Source: Gemmatimonadaceae bacterium (GTDB lineage Bacteria > Gemmatimonadota > Gemmatimonadetes > Gemmatimonadales > Gemmatimonadaceae). From it: a DNA stretch of 6,308 nucleotides. The stretch spans positions 1 to 6,308 of the forward strand of contig JACMOE010000193.1 in NCBI GenBank assembly GCA_014378185.1, read 5' to 3'. The translations under genes and the position numbers were made by a program. Positions 1-5,883 of the stretch are shown here, piece after piece; the first letter of the stretch is position 1, and each line of letters opens with the position of its first letter. Under the pieces are notes generated by a model. The model saw only the letters and a program-made list of their open reading frames with translations, was not told where the DNA came from and searched no databases.

Positions 1-1397
1 ACACCGACGTCGTGGCCACCGCCGGATCCCAGCAACTCACGGTCAACCGGCTGGGTGACCTGCTCGGCAAGGCCAAGATGCAGATCCCGCTCAACAAGGA
101 TGTCGCCCTGCTGGTGTCGCGCCACCTCTGGGTGCCGTATCAGTTGCTCGGCGTCGCTGCGGCGCGCGGCGACACGCTGAAGGACACCAAGGCCATCGAT
201 CAGGCGGCCGCGGCCATGCTCGAGAATGCCAGGCTGGGCCGCTTCATGGAATCCGTGGCGGCATCGCTGCCGGCCGAAGCGGGCTCCGAGGCGTCGTACA
301 TGGCGGCCAAGGGTGGCCTCTACTCCGCGCGCCACATCCTGTTCATGGTGGCGGGGGATGCACCGGCGGCCATGAAGGATTCCGTGAAGCGTCTCGCGCA
401 GAGCGTGGCGTCGAAGGTCACCGACGCGAACTTTGCCGATATGGCGAAGAAGTACAGCGGCGATGGCTCGAAGGACAAGGGCGGTGACCTCGGCGTGTTT
501 CCCCTCGGCATGATGGTCAAGCCGTTCGGTGATGCACTCGCCAAGCTCAAGCCCGGCGAGATCTCGCCGCTCGTGGAAACGCAGTTCGGCTATCATATCG
601 TGCAGCGCAACTCGTGGGCGACCGCGAAGGATGCGTTTGTCGCGCAGTCCGCTGGCCGCGGCAAGCAGGTAGCGGAGAGCACCTACATCGCGCAGGTGCA
701 GGCGAGCGCTGGCATCAAGCTCAAGAGCGATGCGGCTGCCACCATGAAGACGGTGGCCAAGGATCCCATGACCAGCCGCTCGAGCAAGACGGTGATGGCC
801 ACTTACAAGGGCGGCGAACTCACGGCGGGCCGCATTGCAATGGTGCTCCTTGCGTCACCGCAGAGCGGACGTCTCATGCAGCAGATCCAGGGCGCCCCGG
901 ATTCGCTCGTCGCGCAGTACGTCACCAACATGGCGCAGCGCGAAGTGCTGTTGAAGCGCGCAGACAGTGCCAAGATGCTCGTGAAGCCCGAGGAGATGGC
1001 GGGCCTGCATCGCGACTTCATGCAGGCGGTGGTGCAGAGCTGGGCGGCGCTGAACATCGATCCCAAGTCGCTCGCGGACAGCGGCAAGACGCAGGCGGAG
1101 CGCGAGAAGATCGCCGCCGCGCGCATCGAGAAGTTCATGGATCGCGTGATGGCCGGCGAAGTCCAGCCGGTGCCGGTGCCGGCGCCGTTGCAGATCGTGC
1201 TGATGGACAAGTTCAACGCGAAGATCAACGCCACGGGCATCGACCGGGCGCTGGAGCGGGCCGGTACGTTGCGTGTGGCGGCGGATTCCGCTCGCGCTGC
1301 ATCGCAGCCGAAGTCGGCGGTGCCCCTGCCGGGCATGATGCCGCCGGCCGGCGCACAGCAACCATCTGGTGCGGTTCCGCTGCCCAAGAAGCCGTAA
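1..1397 (+). CDS. Parvulin-type peptidyl-prolyl cis-trans isomerase, periplasmic/SurA-like, 5' end missing
   Basis: The frame is open from the left edge. The GTG at 12 lies inside a conserved-looking stretch (TDVVATAGSQQLTVNRL), so the true start and probably a signal peptide lie outside the window. Numbering from that GTG, a SurA-N-like helical segment spans about 1-85 and one complete parvulin domain about 105-200. The parvulin hallmarks are intact: ARHIL (His108), KGGDLG (156-161), the LKPGEIS turn and FGYHIV (His195). By family knowledge it isomerises prolyl bonds or chaperones exported proteins in the periplasm. A second SurA-N-like segment (about 260-340) follows, then a charged helix and a Pro/Ala-rich tail in which the motif AVPLP occurs twice. 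It precedes a second SurA-like gene in the same direction, so the two are tandem paralogues. Family assignment is firm; the specific client or role cannot be read. Confidence 0.9.
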   Translation, partial: TDVVATAGSQQLTVNRLGDLLGKAKMQIPLNKDVALLVSRHLWVPYQLLGVAAARGDTLKDTKAIDQAAAAMLENARLGRFMESVAASLPAEAGSEASYMAAKGGLYSARHILFMVAGDAPAAMKDSVKRLAQSVASKVTDANFADMAKKYSGDGSKDKGGDLGVFPLGMMVKPFGDALAKLKPGEISPLVETQFGYHIVQRNSWATAKDAFVAQSAGRGKQVAESTYIAQVQASAGIKLKSDAAATMKTVAKDPMTSRSSKTVMATYKGGELTAGRIAMVLLASPQSGRLMQQIQGAPDSLVAQYVTNMAQREVLLKRADSAKMLVKPEEMAGLHRDFMQAVVQSWAALNIDPKSLADSGKTQAEREKIAAARIEKFMDRVMAGEVQPVPVPAPLQIVLMDKFNAKINATGIDRALERAGTLRVAADSARAASQPKSAVPLPGMMPPAGAQQPSGAVPLPKKP

Positions 1398-1404
1398 CAC
1401 AAGA

Positions 1405-1427
1405 GCGGGTGGGGCATTCCCACCCGC
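1405..1427 (+). terminator. GC-rich hairpin after the first isomerase gene, possible terminator
   Basis: A perfect 9-bp stem (GCGGGTGGG at 1405-1413 with CCCACCCGC at 1419-1427) closes a 5-nt GCATT loop, starting 8 nt after the TAA stop. There is no T-run behind it, so it is not a textbook intrinsic terminator. It may protect the 3' end, attenuate transcription into the next gene, or work with Rho. Confidence 0.5.
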
Positions 1428-1433
1428 CAACGA

Positions 1434-1461
1434 GCGGCCCGGACCTTCATGGCCGGGCCGC
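1434..1461 (+). other. Second GC hairpin in the leader of the surA-like gene
   Basis: A perfect 9-bp stem (GCGGCCCGG at 1434-1442 with CCGGGCCGC at 1453-1461) closes a 10-nt loop. It lies 6 nt after the first hairpin and 13 nt before the ATG of the surA-like gene. It could be the second half of a tandem terminator or a structured leader that affects access to the ribosome binding site. The downstream sequence GGGTATTTA is only weakly T-rich. Confidence 0.45.
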
Positions 1462-1470
1462 GGGTATTTA

Positions 1471-1474
1471 GAGG
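1471..1474 (+). promoter_or_regulatory. GAGG Shine-Dalgarno-like motif abutting the surA-like start
   Basis: GAGG directly touches the ATG at 1475 and is 3 nt from a second in-frame ATG at 1478. Both spacings are shorter than the usual 5-9 nt. The first codons read MMRF, so the two start choices differ by one residue; the second gives the better spacing. Confidence 0.35.
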
Positions 1475-2893
1475 ATGATGCGTTTTCCACTCGCTCTCTC
1501 AGCCGCTGCCTTCGTGGCCGGCCTTTCGCCCGCGCTTCGAGCGCAGGTGCCCGCGACGACACCGGCCGCGCCGTCGCTCCAGCCCACTGGCACCGCCGCG
1601 GTGTCGCTCCCGCTGGATCGCGTGGTGGCGGTGGTGGGCGAGGTGGTCATCACCCAGTCCAACCTGCAGGAGCGCCTGATCCAGAAACGTCAGGAAGGCG
1701 TTCCGCTTCCCTCGGACACCGTGGCGTTCCGTGCGTTTCTCGCCGGGATCGCCAACGAGCTCGTGGACGAGGAACTGTTGATCCAGAAGGCCAAGGAGCT
1801 CAAGATCGAGGTGCCCGACGCCGACGTCACCAGCACCGTGGACAAGCAGTACAAGGAAGTGCGCAAGAAGTTCGGCAGTGATGCCGAATTCCGTGCGGTG
1901 CTGTCCAAGGCGGGCTACGGCACGCCCGAGGAGTACCGCAAGTTCATCGGCGACGGAATCCGCCGCTCGGAAACCATCACGCGCACCATCCGCAAGCTGA
2001 AGGAAGAAGGCAAGATGACGCAGGCGAACGTGACCGATGCGGAAGTCGCGGAGGCCTTCGAGCGGAACAAGGGCAGCATGCCCAGGCGCGAAGCGGCGGT
2101 CACCTGGCGCCAGATCATCATCACCCCCAAGCCATCGCCCGCCGCCAAGGAGTTTGCGCGTGTGAAGGCGGAGTCGCTGCTCGCGGAACTCAAGTCGGGC
2201 GCCGAATTCGAGAAGCTGGCAAAGAGGGAATCGATGGATCCCGGCAGCAAGGACAACGGCGGGGACCTCGGCTGGAACCGCCGCGGCCGCATGGTGCCCG
2301 CGTTCGACCGCTGGATGTTCGCGCTGACACCGGGCGTGCTGAGCCCCGTGGTGGAAACACCGTTCGGGTTTCACATCATTCGCGTGGATCGCGCGCAGCC
2401 GGCCGAAGTGAAGGCGCGGCACATCCTCATCTCACCGAAGGTCGACTCGCTCGACGTCGCGCGCGCCAGGCTCGAGGCGGATAGTGTTGTGGCCGCGTTG
2501 AAGGCCGGTGCCCCGTTCGACTCACTCGCCAAGAAGCATCACGACTTTCCCAGCGGCGAGGAGACCACGTTGCTCACGCCGTTCCCGCGCTCGCAGCTGC
2601 CGCCTGCGTATCAGGTGGCGTTCGGGGACAGGAAAGCAAAGGACATCGTCGAGTTCCCCATTGCGGGCAACACGAACGTGCCCTCCAAGTTTGTTGTCGC
2701 GCAGCTCGCATCGGTCGATGTCGGCGGCGAGATGACCCTTGGCGAGGTAAAGGAGCGCTTTCGTTCGCGCCTCGCGGAAGAAGGCGGTGTGAAGCGGCTC
2801 ATGGACACGCTGCGCAAGGCGACGTACGTGTCGGTGCACAAGGATGCACTGCTCATCGCGCCGCCACCGGCAGCGCCGGCGGCCACGCCGTGA
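1475..2893 (+). CDS. surA: SurA-like periplasmic chaperone / peptidyl-prolyl isomerase with two parvulin domains
   Basis: This 472-residue exported protein (E. coli SurA is about 430) has the SurA layout. A signal peptide (MMRF, hydrophobic 5-20, likely cut after ALRA at 23) leads to a linker. The SurA N-domain starts at LDRVVAVVGEVVITQSNL (47-64) and runs to about 200. Parvulin 1 is about 209-304 and parvulin 2 about 312-412, with a C-terminal helix and an APPPAAPAATP tail. Parvulin 1 keeps DPGSKDNGGDLGW (255-267) and FGFHII (His300) but has Gln213 where the first His of the RHIL motif is usual. Parvulin 2 has ARHILIS (His316) but lacks GGDLG and the second His. The family escorts outer-membrane proteins through the periplasm, which implies a diderm host. 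It is followed 13 nt later by pdxA, as in enterobacteria. An upstream extension of the start is unlikely because the signal peptide fits the 1475/1478 starts. Confidence 0.92.
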   Translation: MMRFPLALSAAAFVAGLSPALRAQVPATTPAAPSLQPTGTAAVSLPLDRVVAVVGEVVITQSNLQERLIQKRQEGVPLPSDTVAFRAFLAGIANELVDEELLIQKAKELKIEVPDADVTSTVDKQYKEVRKKFGSDAEFRAVLSKAGYGTPEEYRKFIGDGIRRSETITRTIRKLKEEGKMTQANVTDAEVAEAFERNKGSMPRREAAVTWRQIIITPKPSPAAKEFARVKAESLLAELKSGAEFEKLAKRESMDPGSKDNGGDLGWNRRGRMVPAFDRWMFALTPGVLSPVVETPFGFHIIRVDRAQPAEVKARHILISPKVDSLDVARARLEADSVVAALKAGAPFDSLAKKHHDFPSGEETTLLTPFPRSQLPPAYQVAFGDRKAKDIVEFPIAGNTNVPSKFVVAQLASVDVGGEMTLGEVKERFRSRLAEEGGVKRLMDTLRKATYVSVHKDALLIAPPPAAPAATP

Positions 2894-2909
2894 TGCGCAG
2901 CGTCTGATG
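2891..2909 (+). promoter_or_regulatory. Double TGATG stop/start relay between surA and pdxA
   Basis: The surA stop TGA (2891-2893) overlaps an ATG (2893-2895) that opens a four-codon reading frame (M-R-S-V). That frame ends in TGA at 2905-2907, which overlaps the pdxA ATG at 2907. The sequence reads TGATGCGCAGCGTCTGATG. I see no Shine-Dalgarno motif before pdxA, so re-initiation by terminating ribosomes is a plausible way to start it. The arrangement is seen directly; the function is inferred. Confidence 0.45.
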
Positions 2910-3830
2910 CTGCCGCGCGTCCGCCTCGCGATCACGCTCGGCGATCCGCGCGGCATCGGGCCGGAAATCGTCGCTGCCGCGCTCCGCGATAGCCGTGTGT
3001 TGGCGGCACCCGACCTGCTGCTCGTGGGGCCGCGTGGCACTGGCCTCATGGTCGACGAGGTGATCGGGGAGTGGACCGCCGGCCAGTCGGCCGCCGATGC
3101 GGGCAGGCTCGCCGGCCTCACCGTGGACCGCGCGATCACCCTGGCGCAGGATGCCGTCGTCGATGGTCTCGTCACCGCGCCGCTCGACAAGCACGCATTG
3201 CACGCCGGCGGGTACGATTTTCCGGGTCATACAGAACTGCTGGCGGCGCGCACGGGTCGGTCCGTGGCCATGATGCTTGCCGCAACGCGGCCAGCACCCG
3301 GCACCGTGAATCCGCTGCGCGTGGTGTTGGCGACGACCCACATCGCGCTGCGCGACGTCCCCGATGCACTGACCGCCGACGCCATTGCCAGAGCCGCCGA
3401 CGTCACGCGTAACGGACTGCGCGACTGGTTCCGGATTCCCGAGCCGCGCATCGCGCTGTGCGCGCTCAATCCCCACGCGGGAGATGGCGGGCGCTTCGGG
3501 CGCGAAGACGACGACCTCCTCACCCCCACTGCGCGCGAGTGTGGGCTGCTCGGCCCATTTCCAGCCGACACCGTGTTCGTCCGCGCGATGCGCGGGGCAT
3601 TCGATGCGGTGATTGCACCCTACCATGATGTGGGCATGACGGCCATCAAGGTGGCGTCGTTCGGCTCCGCGGTGAACGTCACGCTGGGTCTGCCTTTTCC
3701 GCGGACGTCACCGGATCACGGTACGGCAATCGACATCGCGGGGCAGGGCATCGCGGACCCGTCGAGCATGATCGAGGCAATCCTGCTGTGTGCCGCCATT
3801 GCGCGCGAGTCGGGAACGCGACGGACTTAG
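2907..3830 (+). CDS. pdxA: 4-hydroxythreonine-4-phosphate dehydrogenase PdxA (vitamin B6 synthesis)
   Basis: PdxA oxidises 4-phosphohydroxy-L-threonine with NAD(P). The product is condensed with deoxyxylulose phosphate by PdxJ to make pyridoxine phosphate in the cytoplasm. Family motifs appear in order: LGDPRGIGPEI (11-21), VTAPLDKHALHAGGY-DFPGHTELL (89-112), TTHIALRD (143-150), ALNPHAGDGGRFGRE (186-200), APYHDVGMTAIKV (237-249) and the C-terminal RTSPDHGTAIDIAGQGIADP. The expected metal-binding histidines correspond to His145, His190 and His240. At 307 residues it is slightly shorter than the E. coli enzyme (329). I chose ATG 2907 because the first motif follows ten residues later; an earlier in-frame ATG at 2844 would add 21 Arg-rich residues inside surA. 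A PdxA2-type sugar-acid phosphate dehydrogenase role cannot be ruled out from sequence alone, though the surA-pdxA neighbourhood favours true PdxA. It converges on the corC-like gene. Confidence 0.93.
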   Translation: MLPRVRLAITLGDPRGIGPEIVAAALRDSRVLAAPDLLLVGPRGTGLMVDEVIGEWTAGQSAADAGRLAGLTVDRAITLAQDAVVDGLVTAPLDKHALHAGGYDFPGHTELLAARTGRSVAMMLAATRPAPGTVNPLRVVLATTHIALRDVPDALTADAIARAADVTRNGLRDWFRIPEPRIALCALNPHAGDGGRFGREDDDLLTPTARECGLLGPFPADTVFVRAMRGAFDAVIAPYHDVGMTAIKVASFGSAVNVTLGLPFPRTSPDHGTAIDIAGQGIADPSSMIEAILLCAAIARESGTRRT

Positions 3831-3870
3831 TCCCGCGTACAACGCACCGAGTACCCTTACCACCCAGTAC

Positions 3871-3904
3871 CCGTACGAAGTACCGAGTCGCCGTACGAAG
3901 TACC
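3871..3904. repeat. Direct repeat of a 14-nt double GTAC unit inside the array
   Basis: CCGTACGAAGTACC occurs identically at 3871-3884 and 3891-3904, a 20-nt period, separated by GAGTCG. It shows that the array grew at least partly by duplicating multi-heptad blocks. Confidence 0.85.
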
Positions 3905-3926
3905 TGGTAATCGTAGGAGGTAAGTA

Positions 3927-3965
3927 GTACCAGGTACGCGGTACCCGGTACCGCGTACCTGGTAC
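3927..3965. repeat. 39-nt near-perfect palindrome at the array core
   Basis: The left arm GTACCAGGTACGCGGTACC (3927-3945) and its exact reverse complement (3947-3965) flank a single C at 3946. Each 19-nt arm holds three GTAC cores on a strict 7-nt spacing. As RNA from either strand it could form a long hairpin once a few central pairs open to make a loop; in DNA it could extrude as a cruciform. Confidence 0.92.
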
Positions 3966-3980
3966 AACGTACCCTGTACG

Positions 3981-4012
3981 GTACCGGGTACCTCGTACCA
4001 GTTACCCGGTAC
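3981..4012. repeat. Inverted repeat at the right end of the array, possible 3'-end hairpin
   Basis: GTACCGGGTA (3981-3990) and TACCCGGTAC (4003-4012) form a perfect 10-bp stem with a 12-nt loop, ending just before the corC stop. On the plus strand a T5 run lies at 4024-4028, 11 nt beyond the stem. That is too far for a canonical intrinsic terminator of pdxA, so any terminator role is tentative. Confidence 0.5.
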
Positions 4013-4014
4013 TC

Positions 4015-5373
4015 TTAGCGCGCTTTTTCGTGACGATCACCCGCACTATGCAGGTCCACTGTGAGTGTCTCGATCCGCCGACCCTGCATGCCCAGGACGG
4101 TGAACACCGCGTGCGACGCAGTGATGCGGTCGCCCGAGACTGGCACGCGCCCGAGCGCGCCGAAGATGTACCCCCCGATCGTGGTGAACTCGTCGTCGGG
4201 AATCTCCAGGGCAAAGCGTTCGTTCAATTCGCCGATGTTCATGGTGCCCGCCACGAGGACGTCGGCGTCCGCGACCACCGGCGGCGGCTGTTCAGCGTCA
4301 TCGTGCTCGTCGAGAATCTCGCCGACGATCTCCTCCAGCAGGTCTTCCATCGTCACGATGCCCGCCGTGCCGCCGTACTCGTCGAGCACCACGGCCATGT
4401 GTGCCTTGAGGCGCTTGAAGTCGGCCAGCACTTCCTCCACCTCGCGCGAGCCCGGCACCACGTGCACCGGGCGCATCACGTCCTTCACGGCGAAACGGCG
4501 CGGCGGATCGCGCAACACCGGGATGAGATCCTTGGCCAGCATCAGGCCGATGATGTTGTCGATCGTCTCCTCGTACACCGGGTAGCGCGACCGCTGCGTC
4601 TCGATCACGAAGGCCATCGTCTCCTCCAGCGGGGTGTCGATGTCGAGCGCGTCGATGGCCGTCCGTGGGGTCATCACCTCGCGGGCATTCTTCTCGGAGA
4701 ACTCGAACACGCCCTCGATGAGCGCGGCGTCCTGGCGCTCCAGCACGCCCACCTCCTGGCTCTGCTCCACCAGGATGCGCAGCTCGTCTGCCGAGTGTAC
4801 GTTTTCCTCCGCGCTGCCCGACTTGAGACCGAATGGCATCAGCACCAGTTCTGCCGATCGGTTGAGCACCCACGTGAACGGCTTCGTGATCCAGGCAAAG
4901 GCGACGAGGCCGGGCACCAGCCATCGTGCCACGCGCTCCGGGTTGTTGATCGTTGCGCCGCGCGGGGCCAGCTCCCCGAACACCACGTGGAGGTAGGTGA
5001 CGACCGAGAGCGCGCACACCGTGCCAAGACCGGCCGCGCCAATCTTCACCGGTAGTGGCACGGTCACGAAGAAGTGCGCGAAGACAGTTGAGAGCGTCTC
5101 CTCCGCGAGGGCCCCGATGCCGATGCTGGCCAGGGTGATCCCGAACTGGCTGGCCGACAACAGCCGCGCGAGGCTGGCCGTCGCCTTGAGGACGACGCGC
5201 GCCTTGACGTCTCCCCCGCGCGCCATGGCCTCGAGGCGAGAACGACGCGACCGCACGACGGAGAATTCCGCGGCGACGAAAAAGCCGTTCAGGGCGAGAA
5301 GTGCAATGATGGCCAGCACGCGTCCGAGCACGGCCGGAACGTAACCGAACGGCGCCGCGTGCCGCCACTGCAT
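4015..5373 (-). CDS. CNNM/DUF21-CBS-CorC_HlyC membrane protein (CorC/HlyC/YtfL class, putative Mg/Co transport)
   Basis: This 452-residue inner-membrane protein has the standard three-part layout. A CNNM (DUF21) transmembrane domain covers about 15-190, with the hallmark LNGFFVAAEFSVVRSRRSRLE (28-48) and hydrophobic segments near 15-37, 75-100, 110-135 and 150-172. A CBS pair covers about 232-355 (VMTPRTAIDALD, RSRYPVYE, then VVLDEYGGTAGIVTMEDLLEEIVGEI). A CorC_HlyC domain covers about 368-442 (VLVAGTMNIGELNERF, FTTIGGYIFGALGRVP). Relatives are linked to magnesium or cobalt efflux and are often called hemolysins; substrate is not readable here. The family GEL-PK motif reads GELAPRG (133-139), a Lys-to-Arg change. 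ATG 5373 is preceded at once by an in-frame TGA, so it cannot begin further upstream; GTG codons at residues 15 and 19 remain alternatives. I see no clear ribosome binding site. It is divergent from the 153-aa gene. Confidence 0.9.
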   Translation of the reverse strand: MQWRHAAPFGYVPAVLGRVLAIIALLALNGFFVAAEFSVVRSRRSRLEAMARGGDVKARVVLKATASLARLLSASQFGITLASIGIGALAEETLSTVFAHFFVTVPLPVKIGAAGLGTVCALSVVTYLHVVFGELAPRGATINNPERVARWLVPGLVAFAWITKPFTWVLNRSAELVLMPFGLKSGSAEENVHSADELRILVEQSQEVGVLERQDAALIEGVFEFSEKNAREVMTPRTAIDALDIDTPLEETMAFVIETQRSRYPVYEETIDNIIGLMLAKDLIPVLRDPPRRFAVKDVMRPVHVVPGSREVEEVLADFKRLKAHMAVVLDEYGGTAGIVTMEDLLEEIVGEILDEHDDAEQPPPVVADADVLVAGTMNIGELNERFALEIPDDEFTTIGGYIFGALGRVPVSGDRITASHAVFTVLGMQGRRIETLTVDLHSAGDRHEKAR

Positions 5374-5380
5374 TCATGGC

Positions 5381-5409
5381 TTGACGGCGGGGCGACCGTG
5401 ACCGACACT
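5381..5409 (+). promoter_or_regulatory. Possible sigma-70-like promoter for a leaderless transcript
   Basis: TTGACG (5381-5386) matches five of six bases of the -35 consensus. GACACT (5404-5409) lies 17 nt later and matches three of six -10 bases. Initiation about 7 nt on would fall at or beside the ATG at 5417. The bases before that ATG (CTGCTTCCC) have no Shine-Dalgarno motif, which agrees with a leaderless message. The -10 match is weak. Confidence 0.3.
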
Positions 5410-5416
5410 GCTTCCC

Positions 5417-5878
5417 ATGAGCGACTATCGAATCGAGAAGGTACGACACCATGTCGAGCTCCTGCTCGGCAGCGGCATTCAGGTCGAGGGGGACATCTTC
5501 CTCCAATCCTTTGCGCGCTTCCGGGCCGGTCCCGAGGAGCCCCTCGATGTCCTCAATGACTCCGCCCCGTTCCTCCCCGTGCTTCGCGCATCGGACGACC
5601 TGTTGCTGGTGCAGAAGTCCCAGATCACGATCGTCGCCACGGACTTGCCGAAAGGCGAGGATCCCGCCGAGGCCGGTACGATCGGCATGCATGTGGAGAT
5701 TACCTTCCTGAACGGCGAGACGCGCACCGGATCCGTGTTTCCCGAACTCCGGGCCGATCGGCCTCGCCTCATCGATTTTCTCAACAACACTCCCTTGCGC
5801 TTTCTTCCCCTCTTCACGGCCGACCAGTTGCTGCTGTTCAGCACCGCCCACATCGCGTACGCGCGACCGGGGTCCTGA
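5417..5878 (+). CDS. 153-aa conserved-looking protein made of two ~60-residue beta-rich modules
   Basis: I do not recognise a named function. Residues 13-73 and 93-150 look like copies of one module. Both start with a beta hairpin around a Gly (VELLLGSGIQVEGDIF and VEITFLNGETRTGSVF). Both continue to a shared helix/turn (LDVLNDSAPFLPV and IDFLNNTPLRFLPL) and end in a hydrophobic strand (DLLLVQKSQITIV and QLLLFSTAHIAYA). It has no signal peptide, membrane segment or Cys, so it is probably cytoplasmic. The style recalls small DUF6812-like proteins, from memory only. An in-frame TGA at 5399 makes ATG 5417 the first ATG. The next gene starts 5 nt after its stop, so the two are almost surely one transcript, and its partner has a PilT-N-like domain. 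A pilus or motility link is inference from that neighbour. Confidence 0.82.
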   Translation: MSDYRIEKVRHHVELLLGSGIQVEGDIFLQSFARFRAGPEEPLDVLNDSAPFLPVLRASDDLLLVQKSQITIVATDLPKGEDPAEAGTIGMHVEITFLNGETRTGSVFPELRADRPRLIDFLNNTPLRFLPLFTADQLLLFSTAHIAYARPGS

Positions 5879-5883
5879 CGATC

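Larger units (their letters stand above)
3837..4012. repeat. GTACNNN heptad repeat array filling the convergent intergenic gap
   Basis: I count 19 exact GTAC tetramers, starting at 3837, 3851, 3867, 3873, 3880, 3893, 3900, 3927, 3934, 3941, 3948, 3955, 3962, 3969, 3976, 3981, 3988, 3995 and 4009. Eleven of the 18 steps are exactly 7 nt and two are 14. Decayed units lie on or within a base of the same grid: GCAC 3844, GTCG 3887, GTAA 3907, GTAG 3913, GTAA 3920 and TTAC 4002. The three bases between cores vary (aac, cct, gaa, ctg, cag, gcg, ccg). The array begins 6 nt after the pdxA stop and ends 2 nt before the corC stop triplet. Because GTAC is its own complement, the array reads alike on both strands and can form many alternative hairpins. 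No protein coding is evident in it. A role as a bidirectional 3' end or protein-binding array is inference. Confidence 0.93.

Noticed and set aside
12..14. GTG at 12 as the true start of the first isomerase
   Set aside because: The frame is open to the left edge, and the residues before the GTG continue the SurA-N-like pattern without any signal peptide.
1465..1470. TATTTA before the surA-like ATG as a -10 box
   Set aside because: It has no supporting -35 element, and the implied start would fall inside the start codon beside a GAGG motif; too weak to report.
614..1471. 285-codon plus-strand open frame overlapping the first isomerase
   Set aside because: Out-of-frame reading of a clear parvulin gene; composition is Gly/Arg-rich with no motif.
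2844..2906. Upstream start for pdxA at ATG 2844
   Set aside because: It would add 21 Arg-rich residues encoded inside the surA tail; the family begins close to the LGDPxGIGPE motif, which fits ATG 2907.
3837..4012. CRISPR array or transposon end
   Set aside because: Units are 7 nt with 3-nt variable parts, far too short for CRISPR repeats and spacers. No transposase, flanking target duplication or cas gene is nearby.
4017..4028. AGCGCGCT followed by T5 as an intrinsic terminator for pdxA
   Set aside because: The palindrome has no room for a loop and lies within the corC-like coding end. I kept only the larger inverted repeat as a tentative 3'-end element.
4030..5055. 341-codon open frame on the plus strand opposite the corC-like gene
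   Set aside because: His/Arg/Ala-rich translation with no recognisable motif, entirely antisense to a well supported gene.
4298..5851. 517-codon open frame on the minus strand, spanning the start of the corC-like gene and the 153-aa gene
   Set aside because: Its translation is Arg/Gly/Ala-rich low-complexity without any domain, and it overlaps two genes with clear family features. It is a stop-poor shadow frame expected at this GC content.
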